A stretch of DNA of 15,682 nucleotides, from contig CABUVC010000018.1 of NCBI GenBank assembly GCA_902494855.1, forward strand, positions 1 through 15,682, read 5' to 3'. Position numbers and translations under genes: made by a program. Below, piece by piece: positions 1 through 7,698 of this stretch. The first letter of the stretch is position 1, and each line of letters starts with the position of its first letter. The notes under the pieces are model-generated. The model had not been told where the DNA came from, searched no databases, and saw nothing but the letters and a program-made list of their open reading frames with translations. The stretch comes from an uncultured Collinsella sp. (GTDB taxonomy: Bacteria; Actinomycetota; Coriobacteriia; Coriobacteriales; Coriobacteriaceae).

Positions 1-449
1 CGGATGGCAGCAACGGCGTCCTCGCGCTTGACCTCCCACACACGGTGCGTAATGCCGGCGGGGTCGGTGACGGCATAGAGCGACGCGCCTTCTTTGGCGG
101 CGCCGAGGATGATATCCATGACGGGCGAGGCTTCGTAGGCGAGCGTTACAGGGCGAGGCTGCACCTTAAGCTCGGCGATTGCGCGGGCGGCTGCGGCCGC
201 ATCTGCGGAGGACGCGTTGTCGTTCGTCAGTACACTAACCGGGCAAATTGCCACAACGCCCGTCACGCGTCCCAGCTCTCCCGAACACTCGTACACGTAA
301 TACGCCGCGCCTGGATCCTTGAGCATTAGGCCGTCAGCAATGGCGCCGCGCAGGGCGTCGTTGCCGCTCAGGATACCGCCCATCGCAGGCAGCGCCTCGA
401 GCACACGGTCCTGAGCCGGGCGGATGCAGGGAAACGGAAGTGCTTTCAT
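1..449 (-). CDS. DUF1015 family protein, C-terminal part cut off by the window edge
   Basis: The minus-strand frame opens at the ATG at 447-449 and stays open to base 1, giving the first 149 residues. It begins MKALPFPCIRPAQDRVLEAL, like the usual DUF1015 opening (a basic or hydrophobic stretch, then xxIRP). Two further stretches fit the family: YYVYECSGELGRVTGVVAI near residues 50-68, and LYAVTDPAGITHRVWEV near 123-139, which matches the family's 'Gly-(Val/Ile)-x-His-Arg-x-Trp' signature. DUF1015 proteins are usually about 400 residues, so more than half lies outside the window. The molecular function of the family is not established. The gene starts 39 bp after the stop of the M20 peptidase on the same strand, so the two are probably co-transcribed. 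The ribosome binding site is weak (TAGGA about 7 nt upstream). Confidence in the family is good and in any function is nil. Confidence 0.72.
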   Translation of the reverse strand, partial: MKALPFPCIRPAQDRVLEALPAMGGILSGNDALRGAIADGLMLKDPGAAYYVYECSGELGRVTGVVAICPVSVLTNDNASSADAAAAARAIAELKVQPRPVTLAYEASPVMDIILGAAKEGASLYAVTDPAGITHRVWEVKREDAVAAI

Positions 450-488
450 GGGCGGTCCTAACGCACGAGTCGGTTTGTTCGCGGCTTA

Positions 489-1709
489 TTATGCCCCAAC
501 TTGGCCGCTTGCGTCCCAGAGCGTGTTATCGGCAAGCGCGATGAGCACGTTTTGGCAGCGAACGATATCGGCATGGGGCACATACTCGTTGGGCTTGTGC
601 GCGAGCGCCAACGAGCCGGGGCCGTAGCTCATACAATTGCGGTTGCCTGTCTTGCCGGCAATGACGGCAGTGTCGGTGTAGCCGGTAAAGAAGCCGACGG
701 TCGTGTCTGTGCCCGTCACGTCATCGGCGGCACGCTTGAGTGCAGCCAGAAGGGGAGAGCTTGGATCGCGCTCGATGGCGGGGCGGTCGCCTGTCACGGT
801 ATAGCTTCCATGGCAGCCGGGGACCGCGGCTTCGGCGCCGGCGATGGCCTGCTCTACCATGCGCGTCGCGGCGGCCGTATCAGTCGGCGGGGCCAGGCGC
901 ATATCGACCCAGACCTTGGCATGGTCGGGCACGACATAGGGGCGGTAGCCGCCCTCGATCTGTCCAAACGTGATGGTCGATGGCCCCAGCTCATCGTGTA
1001 CGGGCAGCGCCATGAACGCGCGGCGCAACGCGCAGACGACCTCTGCCATGGCGGCGACGGCGTCGGCGCCCTTCCAAGGCTGGCTCGCGTGCGCCGTGAC
1101 GCCTGCCATCTCAATCTCGAACCATGTGCGCCCCTTGTGCGCCACCTGGATCTGTCCGTCGGTGGGTTCGGTGTCCAGCACCCAATCGCGCGAACCGACC
1201 CAGCCGGCATCAATGGCCGCCTCGGAGCCACGCATAAAGTCTTCCTCGTCGACCGAGCAGATGAGCGAAAAGCCACGTCGGGGCAGCTCACCGCTTGCCG
1301 TCATGCGCTCGAGCGTATGGAACAGTGCGGAAATGGCGCAGGCCAGGCCACCCTTCATATCGCAGGCACCGCGGCCATAGAGTTTATCGTCACGCACGAT
1401 TGCTCCGAGCGGCGGAATGCCTGTATCCCAGCCGTCGCCCAAGGTGACGGTATCCATGTGGCAGATATAGACCAGCCGCGGCTCGTCGCTCACGCCCGGT
1501 ATGGTAATCATAAGGTTGCGGCGTCCGGGGAGCACCTCGAGTTCCTCAACCTGCACGGCATGGAGCACCGGATGACTCAACCGCTCCAGCTGAGCCTCAA
1601 CCAGCGCTTTGATATACCGCTCAATTTCATCCTCATACGCGCCCGGGTCTGAGCTGTCGATCCGCACGAGCTCCTGAGCAAGCCGCCAGGCAAAGTCCTC
1701 ATCAACCAT
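489..1709 (-). CDS. M20 family metallopeptidase (ArgE/DapE/CPG2-like deacylase or dipeptidase)
   Basis: This is a 406-residue zinc-dependent amidohydrolase, probably cytoplasmic because no signal peptide is visible. The M20 metal and catalytic residues are in order: H84-x-D86 in CHMDTV, D117 in GRGACDMKGG, the general-base pair E155-E156 in VDEED, D179 in LDTEPT and the late ligand H371 in LALAHKPNE. The middle lid or dimerisation domain carries VTAHASQPWKG at about 204-214. This set is shared by acetylornithine deacetylase, succinyl-diaminopimelate desuccinylase, carboxypeptidase G2 and M20 dipeptidases, and the sequence alone does not choose a substrate. The ATG at 1709 is preferred over the longer open frame from 1787 because GAGG stands 7 nt upstream. 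The added 26 codons would also run through the likely promoter. The neighbouring DUF1015 gene gives no pathway clue. Confidence 0.88.
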   Translation of the reverse strand: MVDEDFAWRLAQELVRIDSSDPGAYEDEIERYIKALVEAQLERLSHPVLHAVQVEELEVLPGRRNLMITIPGVSDEPRLVYICHMDTVTLGDGWDTGIPPLGAIVRDDKLYGRGACDMKGGLACAISALFHTLERMTASGELPRRGFSLICSVDEEDFMRGSEAAIDAGWVGSRDWVLDTEPTDGQIQVAHKGRTWFEIEMAGVTAHASQPWKGADAVAAMAEVVCALRRAFMALPVHDELGPSTITFGQIEGGYRPYVVPDHAKVWVDMRLAPPTDTAAATRMVEQAIAGAEAAVPGCHGSYTVTGDRPAIERDPSSPLLAALKRAADDVTGTDTTVGFFTGYTDTAVIAGKTGNRNCMSYGPGSLALAHKPNEYVPHADIVRCQNVLIALADNTLWDASGQVGA

Positions 1710-1743
1710 ATGTAACCTCACAATCAGTCTGCTTTCCAAACCG

Positions 1744-1749
1744 ATTGTA
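1744..1749 (-). promoter_or_regulatory. Possible -10 element for the M20 peptidase transcript
   Basis: The minus strand reads TACAAT here, about 35 nt upstream of the M20 start codon and its GAGG ribosome binding site. No good -35 hexamer is seen at 16-18 nt spacing, so this is a weak call based on the -10 match and its position alone. Confidence 0.35.
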
Positions 1750-1863
1750 AGCCTCCTGAGAGATTCGCGACGCGCGCGCAGCAGCATTTACCGTTCGCAG
1801 GCCGAGCCAGCGCGTTTGCCGTCCGAGCGGGTTTACAAACGGCGCGGTGGGTACGTAGCCTTT

Positions 1864-2913
1864 ATGGACGACATGCTGTGCGACATATCTGCCTTTCGGT
1901 ATCACCGGATACCTCCACAGGTTTTGGCGATAATGCCGGACCTGCCCGATTCTGCGGACGATCCGCGCAGGGAGCGCCTTTGCGAGCATCCGCTCGTCGC
2001 GCATTTCCTGGGCACCCCGTTACACGTTTTGGCGCAGGGCGGCTGCGGGCGTAAGGGCGATCGCATTGTCAGGCATGTTTGGAACGGGGAGAGGCCGTTT
2101 GATTTCGTGCGGCAGACAGAGTTTGGCCTCGATGTCGCGTCCCCACTCTTTACCCTGCTGTCCCTGGCTTCCTCGGTCTCAAACGAGCGTCTGATCATGT
2201 GCATGTATGAGATGTGCGGCACCTTCGCCGTGTGCAAGATTGCGCCTCAGGTAAAGTCGACACTTGTGCAGGCATATGGGAGCCGGTGGAGTGACGCACG
2301 GTCGGGCTGGGAAAACGTAAAGGATGTCTCGGGGAATCCAACGGACTTGTGGAAACGACCTCCCTTGATCGAGCTCTCTGAGCTTACAGAGTTCGTCGAT
2401 AAGGTCCGGGGGCTCCGCGGCGCTAAATCGTTCATACGAGCCGCGAAATGCATTACGGGGGTGGCAGCATCGCCGCTCGAGGTCCAGGCTTCGATGCTGT
2501 TTGGCCTTACGAGGTTGCGCGGCGGCGAAGGGCTGCGCCTTACCAATAACGTTGAGATTCGTATGACGCGCAGCGCCCGCCTGATTTCGGGGCTTGATAG
2601 GCGCTATGCCGATATCCTGCTGGCAAATAAGGACGGCAGTCGAGAGTGTCTGGTTGAATGCCAAGGTAAAGCCATTCACGGATCCATTGAATCCAAGATC
2701 TCGGACTCCGATCGAACGACGGCCTTGCAAGCCATGGGATATCCCGTCGTTCTGATGACCTATGGTCAGCTGGCCGACTTCGATGCCTTCCGCGTGGTGA
2801 TGGAGCTCATCATGTCCTATCTCGATGTGCCGCTGAAAGACAAGACGCCGCGGCAGCAGGAGCTCGAACGGCGGCTTCGTGAGGAGATTTTTATCGATTG
2901 GGCGGGAATGTAG
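1864..2913 (+). CDS. AbiEi-like N-terminal region fused to a DUF559/Vsr-like PD-(D/E)XK nuclease domain
   Basis: This is a 349-residue soluble protein (365 if the TTG at 1816 is used). The N-terminus DISAFRYHRIPP (7-18) resembles the opening of actinobacterial AbiEi-type antitoxin proteins, 'xxSAAxxWGLP'. LDVASPLFTLLSLA (about 90-103) resembles their 'VxSPxRTLxDLA' segment. The C-terminal part starts at ASPLE (202-206), the 'S-x-x-E' lead-in of DUF559 proteins. It continues with D250 in YADILLA, E265-C-Q-G268 with H272, then D281/D283-R284, L288 and G292. That order fits the very-short-patch-repair/DUF559 endonuclease fold: Asp, then Glu-x-x-Gly with His, then Asp-x-x-Arg. Proteins of this shape are common in Actinobacteria and mostly uncharacterised; some are linked to abortive infection. 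I infer the architecture from motifs alone. The gene is isolated and divergent from the M20 gene. The start is uncertain because neither candidate has a good ribosome binding site. Confidence 0.6.
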   Translation: MDDMLCDISAFRYHRIPPQVLAIMPDLPDSADDPRRERLCEHPLVAHFLGTPLHVLAQGGCGRKGDRIVRHVWNGERPFDFVRQTEFGLDVASPLFTLLSLASSVSNERLIMCMYEMCGTFAVCKIAPQVKSTLVQAYGSRWSDARSGWENVKDVSGNPTDLWKRPPLIELSELTEFVDKVRGLRGAKSFIRAAKCITGVAASPLEVQASMLFGLTRLRGGEGLRLTNNVEIRMTRSARLISGLDRRYADILLANKDGSRECLVECQGKAIHGSIESKISDSDRTTALQAMGYPVVLMTYGQLADFDAFRVVMELIMSYLDVPLKDKTPRQQELERRLREEIFIDWAGM

Positions 2914-3190
2914 CCGCGCAGGCGGAAAACGGTCGCGCGGACTAGAGTTTTGGTCGCAAAATACTTATATTTTGCCTTGGAAGGGCCTTAAAAATGCTAC
3001 CTAGAATAAGTTGTTTCGGAAAATGGACAGTCAACTTACATTCGGCACATAGAGACCGATTTTTACCTACTAAAGTCCCTGATAAAGCTGTTTATCAAAG
3101 CGGGTGTGCTTAGCGACTTGAGCCTCACTATCGATTATCTGAAAAAACTTGTTCTGGGTATCATTTTAAAGTCGTCCGGAGCAACAAAAT
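2914..3190. other. AT-rich gene-free spacer
   Basis: Hand counting of 2941-3180 gives about 39 percent GC, against about 60-65 percent in the genes on either side. It holds no convincing gene. Two short perfect stems are visible: GCAAAATA/TATTTTGC around a CTTA loop at 2956-2975, and TGATAAA/TTTATCA around GCTG at 3080-3097. The first could help end the upstream plus-strand gene, but neither is followed by a run of T. On the minus strand 3070-3165 stays open for 31 codons without a start codon and could be the remnant of a lost gene. Confidence 0.5.
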
Positions 3191-3219
3191 CGGCTCCCGT
3201 TTCGTGAAAACGGGGGCCG
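3191..3219 (-). terminator. Intrinsic terminator of the serC-serA operon
   Basis: CGGCTCCCGTTT at 3191-3202 pairs with AAACGGGGGCCG at 3208-3219: 12 bp with one G-U pair and a five-base loop. Read on the minus strand, the stem is followed by ATTTTGTT. It lies about 40 nt past the serA stop codon. Confidence 0.75.
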
Positions 3220-3259
3220 AATGGGCTTCGTGGTCTGTCTGGCAGGATTGGCGCCGGCG

Positions 3260-4423
3260 CTATTTAATCACGCGCACACGATACATCGACGGAATTTGCT
3301 TAAGTGCCTCGATCGTGCTGCCGTCCAGGTGCTCATCGGTGTCGAACATGGTGTAGGCGTTCTCGCCAGCGGACTCGTTGGTCATGCGCTGCACATTGGC
3401 GTTGTCCTTGGCGAGAATGGCCGTGATCTGGCCGATCATGTTGGGCACGTTGGCATGCAGGCAGGCAATGCGGCTTGCGGCGCGCGCCTTGCCCATGCTG
3501 CAGGCGGGGTAGTTGACGCTGTGCGCGATGTTGCCGTTTTCCAGGTAATCCTTGAGCTCGCTGATGGCCATGTCGGCGCAGTTGGCCTCGGCCTCGCCGG
3601 TGCCGGCGCCCGAATGCGTGGTGATAAACGTATTGGGCATCTTGACGGTCTTGGGCGTGGCAAAGTCGCAGCTAAACCAGCTGAGCTTGCCCTCGCGCAG
3701 GGCGGCGTCGACGGCGTCCTCGTCAATGATGGTCTCGCGCGCGTAGTTGATGAGCACGGCGTCGGGCGCCAGCAGGTTAATCTGCTCGGTGCTGATCATA
3801 CCGATAGTGTCGGCCTTGCTGGGCACGTGCACGGTGAGGTAGTCGCAGCCGCGGCAGAGATCCTCGAGCGTGCCCACGCGCTGCACCTCGCGGCTCAGCA
3901 CCCACGCGTGCTCGACGGAAATGAACGGATCGTAGCCGTAGACGTCCATGCCCAGGTCGACACAGGCGTTGGCGACCTTGGAGCCCACGTTGCCCAGGCC
4001 GATGACGCCGATGCGCTTGCCCTTGAGCTCGCGGCCCACAAAGGCCTTCTTGGCCTTCTCGGCATCGACCTGAATCTCGGGATCGTCGGCGTTGTCGCGC
4101 ACCCAGTTCATCGACTGCACCACGCCACGGCTCGAAAGCACCAGCATGCCCAGGACGAGCTCCTTGACGGCGTTGCTGTTGGCGCCGGGGGAGTTAAAGA
4201 CGACGACGCCCTTCTTGGCGTACTCCTCGACGGGGATGTTGTTGACGCCGGCGCCGCAGCGGGCGATGGCGCGGATGCCTTCGGGCAGCTCGTAGCCGTG
4301 CAGGTCGGTGGAGCGCATCAGGATGGCGTCGGCCTCCTCGGCGGTGCCCACAAACTCGTAGCCCTCGCCAAACTCGACCTTGCCGTCCTTGGTGATGTCG
4401 TCGATGGTTTTGATCTTGCGCAT
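3260..4423 (-). CDS. serA: D-3-phosphoglycerate dehydrogenase with C-terminal ACT domain
   Basis: This enzyme catalyses the first step of serine synthesis, NAD-dependent oxidation of 3-phosphoglycerate to 3-phosphohydroxypyruvate. It has 387 residues. The Rossmann motif GVIGLGNVG is at 139-147. The catalytic Arg is R229 in INYARE and the catalytic His is H270 in THSGAGTGEAE. A single ACT domain occupies about 318-387 and probably gives allosteric control; the extra substrate-binding domain of the long type is absent. ARCGAGVNNIP at 54-64 and FNSPGANSNAVKELV at 76-90 are typical of the family's nucleotide-proximal core. One oddity is that the segment normally reading DVFxxEP, which supplies the catalytic Glu, reads CDFATPK (252-258) with no acidic residue there. 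The ATG follows a strong AAGGAG at 6 nt spacing. It lies 69 bp after serC on the same strand, so one operon is likely. Confidence 0.93.
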   Translation of the reverse strand: MRKIKTIDDITKDGKVEFGEGYEFVGTAEEADAILMRSTDLHGYELPEGIRAIARCGAGVNNIPVEEYAKKGVVVFNSPGANSNAVKELVLGMLVLSSRGVVQSMNWVRDNADDPEIQVDAEKAKKAFVGRELKGKRIGVIGLGNVGSKVANACVDLGMDVYGYDPFISVEHAWVLSREVQRVGTLEDLCRGCDYLTVHVPSKADTIGMISTEQINLLAPDAVLINYARETIIDEDAVDAALREGKLSWFSCDFATPKTVKMPNTFITTHSGAGTGEAEANCADMAISELKDYLENGNIAHSVNYPACSMGKARAASRIACLHANVPNMIGQITAILAKDNANVQRMTNESAGENAYTMFDTDEHLDGSTIEALKQIPSMYRVRVIK

Positions 4424-4475
4424 GAAAAACTCCTTAGCGGATTTGTTTATAACAAGTGGTCTGAGGTGGCTGGTC

Positions 4476-4494
4476 AGCCCGCGCGTTGCGGGCT
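4476..4494 (-). promoter_or_regulatory. Hairpin across the serC stop codon in the serC-serA gap
   Basis: AGCCCGC at 4476-4482 pairs perfectly with GCGGGCT at 4488-4494 around a GCGTT loop, and the stem includes bases of the serC TAG stop. There is no T run after it on either strand, so it is not a normal terminator. A role in mRNA processing or partial attenuation between serC and serA is speculative. Confidence 0.35.
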
Positions 4495-5617
4495 AGTTAG
4501 ATCGCGGACTCAAACTATGCTGCGCTTCGAAGTCCTTCATGTACGAGGCCAGTGCCTGCGCGTCTTCCATGGTTACGGCGTTGTAGACGCTGGCGCGCAT
4601 GCCACCCACCAGGCGATGACCCTTGATGTTTTGAATCTGGTGCTCGGCCGCGCCTGCGACAAAGGCGGAGTCGAGCTCGGCATCGCCGGTACGGAACGTG
4701 ACGTTGGCGATGGAGCGACTGTCTGTCTGCGCGGTGCCGTGGAATAGTTTGCTGTTCTCGAGCAGGTCGTAGAGCAGGTTGGCCTTGGCCCAGTTGCGCT
4801 CGGCCATGGCGGCAAGTCCGCCGGTCTGTTCAACCCAATGGAACACCTTGCCGCACACGTAGATGCCAAAGGTGTTGGGCGTGTTGAGCATGGAGCCCTT
4901 GGCGGCTTGGGTCTTAAGGTTCAGGTACTGCGGCGTCTGCGCAAAGGCGGGGCCTTTGGCGATGAGGTCGTCGCGCACGATGACCACGGTCACGCCCGCG
5001 GCGCCGGCGTTTTTCTGCGCACCGGCGTAAATGAGCCCGTAGCGCTCAACGTCGAGCGGCTGCGACAGAAAGCAGCTCGAGACATCGGCGACCAGCGGCA
5101 CATCGCCACAGTTGGGCAGCTCGTGGTACATGGTGCCGAAGATGGTGTTGTTCTGGCAGATGTAGACGTAGTCGAGCCCGTCGCCCGTGGCCTCGGCGGC
5201 AATACGCGCGTTGATGTCGGCCATGTCGGGGATGCGGTCGAAGTTGGTGTCTTCGGAGCTCGCGAGCAGCACGGCCTCGCCGTACTTGGCGGCCTCCTTG
5301 TACGCCTTGTTGACAAAGTTGCCGGTCACGACGTAGCCGGCGCGGCCGCGGCGCATGAGGTTCATGGGGATGCCCGCAAACTGCAGCGTGGCGCCGCCCT
5401 GCAAAAACAGGACGCGGTAGTTGTCGGGGATGCTCAGCAGGCGGCGCAGGGTTGCCTCGGCGTCGTCGATAATCTGCTGGTACATGCTAGATCGATGGCT
5501 CATCTCGAGTACGGACATGCCGCAACCGCGGTAGTCCATCATCTCATCGGCGATCTCGGCGAGCACGCTTGTAGGCAGCGCGGCCGGGCCAGCTGAGAAG
5601 TTGTGCACACGTGCCAT
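4493..5617 (-). CDS. serC: Phosphoserine aminotransferase
   Basis: This PLP enzyme of 374 residues converts 3-phosphohydroxypyruvate plus glutamate to O-phosphoserine and 2-oxoglutarate, the step after SerA. It opens with the family signature VHNFSAGPAALP (4-15). Other visible marks are MSVLEMSHRSS (34-44), the phosphate-binding QGGAT (73-77), D178 in VADVSS, the PLP lysine K202 in YAGAQKNAGAAG, and HRLVGGMRASVYNA (344-357) near the C-terminus. Length and motif order are normal for the family. The start is fixed by an ATG with GAGGGG about 10 nt upstream. It is the first gene of the serC-serA pair. The third enzyme, phosphoserine phosphatase (serB), is not in this window and must be elsewhere. 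Confidence 0.95.
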   Translation of the reverse strand: MARVHNFSAGPAALPTSVLAEIADEMMDYRGCGMSVLEMSHRSSMYQQIIDDAEATLRRLLSIPDNYRVLFLQGGATLQFAGIPMNLMRRGRAGYVVTGNFVNKAYKEAAKYGEAVLLASSEDTNFDRIPDMADINARIAAEATGDGLDYVYICQNNTIFGTMYHELPNCGDVPLVADVSSCFLSQPLDVERYGLIYAGAQKNAGAAGVTVVIVRDDLIAKGPAFAQTPQYLNLKTQAAKGSMLNTPNTFGIYVCGKVFHWVEQTGGLAAMAERNWAKANLLYDLLENSKLFHGTAQTDSRSIANVTFRTGDAELDSAFVAGAAEHQIQNIKGHRLVGGMRASVYNAVTMEDAQALASYMKDFEAQHSLSPRSN

Positions 5618-5813
5618 CTTCTAGTTCCCCTCGTAGTCGTTTGAACGTTCGGGATACTTTAGCACAGTGGAGCGTCAGGCGCGACCGAATCACAGCAAAA
5701 CCCGAGTGCGCCGCTATGATTTACAGGATGGTTACATGGGGGAGGGGTGCTTGACTCCTCGGGCAAATCCAAATCTGCGAGCGAAGGCATGAGGTTCTCT
5801 AGGCGCTTGATTT

Positions 5814-5836
5814 CTTCGTCGCAAATTAGCTAACCC
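5814..5836 (-). repeat. Dispersed 22-23 bp motif just past the antiporter stop codon
   Basis: On the minus strand this reads GGGTTAGCTAATTTGCGACG and then AAG. It matches 8549-8570 (plus strand) at 21 of 22 to 23 aligned positions apart from one indel and two substitutions. Both copies begin 8-11 bp after a stop codon and point in the same direction as that gene. Weaker similarity continues downstream, with GAGAA, GCCTTC and GCTCG in the same order. This suggests a diverged repeat of about 80 bp filling part of the 226-bp gap before serC. Confidence 0.5.
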
Positions 5837-5843
5837 CTGGTCA

Positions 5844-7445
5844 CTACGACGCCAGCGTGGCGATGACGGCTTCGTCGCCGGCGTATATGAGGGTGTTGCC
5901 GTCGGGGATGATCGTTTGGCCGTCGCGTTTGAGCATCACCACGATAAAGGGGTGCTTGCCTTGCGGCACGTCGCGCAGGCGCTGACCGGCCAGGCGGCCG
6001 TGGGGCGTCACGGTGACCTCGCGCAGCGTAACCTCGGCACGCTCTTCGAACGTTGGGGCTGCCATCACCAGAAGGTCGCCTTCCTCGATGACGGTATCGC
6101 CGTTGGGCAGTACCGGGTGCGCCCCGTCGCGCAGCACCAAGACCACGAGCATGTCCGTCGCGCTGCCAATATCGGCGAGCGAGCGTCCGGCAAACGGATG
6201 TCCAGCGCCCACCTTGAGCTTTACAAACGACATGCCGTCCTCGTCGCGGTAGTCGTTAAAGGTGCGGCGTACGTCGCCGGCCGCATCGATCATATCGAGT
6301 TTCTTCGCCACCGCCGGCAGTAGCGAACCCTGCACCACAATGCTCGATACGGCAATCACAAACACCAGGTCAAACAGGTCGTGACCGCCGGGAACGCCGG
6401 CTACCACGGCAAAGAGGCTAAAGACGACCGAAGCCGCGCCGCGCAAGCCCGCCCAGCTTACGAGTGCAACCTGGCGAGGGTTCGTCTTAAAGGGCACCAG
6501 CAGCAGACCGACGGCGATGGGGCGGCTCGCAAAGAGCATAAACGCCATGAGCGCCAGGCCCGGCAGCAGCATCTGCGGCAGGCGCGCGGGCGTGACGAGC
6601 AGGCCCAGCAAAAAGAAGATGGTCATCTCGGCCATCTCGGTGAGGGTGTCAAAAAAGTGCGCCATCTCGACCTTACCGGTGATGTCGCTTGCGCCCAGCA
6701 CAATGCCTGCAAGGTATACGGCCAAAAAGCCATTGCCGCCCAGGTAGCTCGGCAGCGCGTAGGCGACGATGGCCACGGCGAACAAGAAGATGGTCTGCGC
6801 GCCTTCGGCCGTTGCGTGTGCGCGCTCAATCAGACGGCTGGATGTCCAGCCGATGGCAAGGCCCAACCCCACGCCCAGGATGATCTGCTTGGTCAGCAGC
6901 ACGGGAATGTCGATATTGCCGCCCGCCGCGAGGGTCGCGAGCACGGCGGTGAGCATGTAGGCGACGGGGTCGTTGGAGCCCGATTCGACCTCGAGCAGCG
7001 AGTCGGTGCCGCCCCTCAGCGAAAGGCTGTGCTCGCGCAGAACGCTAAAGACGCTGGCCGCGTCGGTGGACGCCACGACCGATCCCAGCAGCAGGCCGCC
7101 GATCCAGTCGAAGCCCAGCACAAAGTGGGCGAACACGCCGGTGATGCCTGCGGTGATGACGACGCCGAGCGTGCTCAGCAGCACCGCCGGCGCGGCGACG
7201 GGCTTGGCGCGGTCTATGTTGGTGTTAAAGCCGCCGTAGAACATGATGAACAATAGCGCCGTGCTGCAGACGGTTTCGGTGAGTGCGTAGTCGCTAAAGT
7301 CGATATGCGCCGGGCCGTTGACGCCCAACAGCATGCCGAGCGCGATAAAGATAAGCAGGGTGGGGAAGGGGAGCTTTTTGCCGACGGGTTTGATGGTCAG
7401 GCACAAAATGATGACGAGGCCGATAAAAAGAAGGATCTGGTTCAT
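5844..7445 (-). CDS. CPA1-family potassium/proton antiporter with two TrkA-C domains
   Basis: This 533-residue inner-membrane protein is predicted to exchange K+ (or Na+) for H+ and help set cytoplasmic pH and cation levels. About 12-13 hydrophobic segments fill residues 1-390. The CPA1/NhaP2 signatures are present: VVASTDAASVFSVL (123-136), EVESGSNDPVAYMLT (152-166) with the ion-site ND at 158-159, and SWAGLRGAASVVFSL (330-344) with R335. Two regulatory TrkA-C (RCK-C) domains follow at about 407-475 and 478-533. Each has the 'xxPxGxTxIxxGDxxxxA' pattern: PNGDTVIEEGDLLVMA and PDGNTLIYAGDEAVIA. This architecture matches NhaP2/CvrA-type K+/H+ antiporters, though the symbol is not certain. The start ATG has AGGAG 13 nt upstream. 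It is divergent from the metallophosphatase and appears monocistronic. Confidence 0.88.
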   Translation of the reverse strand: MNQILLFIGLVIILCLTIKPVGKKLPFPTLLIFIALGMLLGVNGPAHIDFSDYALTETVCSTALLFIMFYGGFNTNIDRAKPVAAPAVLLSTLGVVITAGITGVFAHFVLGFDWIGGLLLGSVVASTDAASVFSVLREHSLSLRGGTDSLLEVESGSNDPVAYMLTAVLATLAAGGNIDIPVLLTKQIILGVGLGLAIGWTSSRLIERAHATAEGAQTIFLFAVAIVAYALPSYLGGNGFLAVYLAGIVLGASDITGKVEMAHFFDTLTEMAEMTIFFLLGLLVTPARLPQMLLPGLALMAFMLFASRPIAVGLLLVPFKTNPRQVALVSWAGLRGAASVVFSLFAVVAGVPGGHDLFDLVFVIAVSSIVVQGSLLPAVAKKLDMIDAAGDVRRTFNDYRDEDGMSFVKLKVGAGHPFAGRSLADIGSATDMLVVLVLRDGAHPVLPNGDTVIEEGDLLVMAAPTFEERAEVTLREVTVTPHGRLAGQRLRDVPQGKHPFIVVMLKRDGQTIIPDGNTLIYAGDEAVIATLAS

Positions 7446-7594
7446 GGATGGTGTCCGCTCCTGGGTGGTTGGCGTGGCACGGTTAGTTGTCTGCGGTTAT
7501 TTGTACCCAAAGATGGTGGGTTTATGGGGTTGGATTGCGGGCGTGCGCGATATCGTCATAGACGGCTGCCGTCTTTGCCTCTGCTCGGAAACCC

Positions 7595-7623
7595 TTTCCA
7601 GCTTTATTGCAACGGAGTACAAT
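7595..7623 (+). promoter_or_regulatory. Sigma-70-type promoter for the metallophosphatase gene
   Basis: TTTCCA at 7595-7600 and TACAAT at 7618-7623 are separated by exactly 17 bp. A start site near 7630 would give a leader of about 70 nt before the ATG at 7699. The -10 is a good match and the -35 is moderate. Confidence 0.5.
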
Positions 7624-7634
7624 GGGTAACGTTT

Positions 7635-7648
7635 AAGTTCAACTTGAA
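7635..7648. promoter_or_regulatory. Overlapping palindromes at the expected transcription start
   Basis: AAGTTCAACTT (7635-7645) and TTCAACTTGAA (7638-7648) are each perfect inverted repeats with a one-base centre. They lie just after the predicted start site of the metallophosphatase transcript, a typical place for a repressor site. No regulator is identified and chance is possible for sites this short. Confidence 0.25.
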
Positions 7649-7698
7649 GTTTTAGTTGCGGTTCCGGGCTTCGGTCGCAAGGTAGGGAAAGGCGTTCC

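Noticed and set aside
501..1652. A 383-codon plus-strand open frame antisense to the M20 peptidase
   Set aside because: The minus-strand frame carries all M20 metal ligands. The antisense frame shows no family motifs.
3221..4747. A 508-codon plus-strand open frame antisense to serA and part of serC
   Set aside because: It runs opposite two clear metabolic enzymes and across their intergenic gap. Its composition (Val, Gly, Ala, His, Asp) is that of an antisense shadow in GC-rich DNA.
5700..5813. Minus-strand open stretch MPSLADLDLPEESSTPPP between the antiporter and serC
   Set aside because: 44 codons with no ribosome binding site, overlapping a diverged repeat; it probably arises by chance.
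6381..7256. Plus-strand open frame antisense to the antiporter
   Set aside because: It is very rich in Gln, Arg, His and Gly, the reverse-complement image of membrane-protein codons, with no domain recognised.
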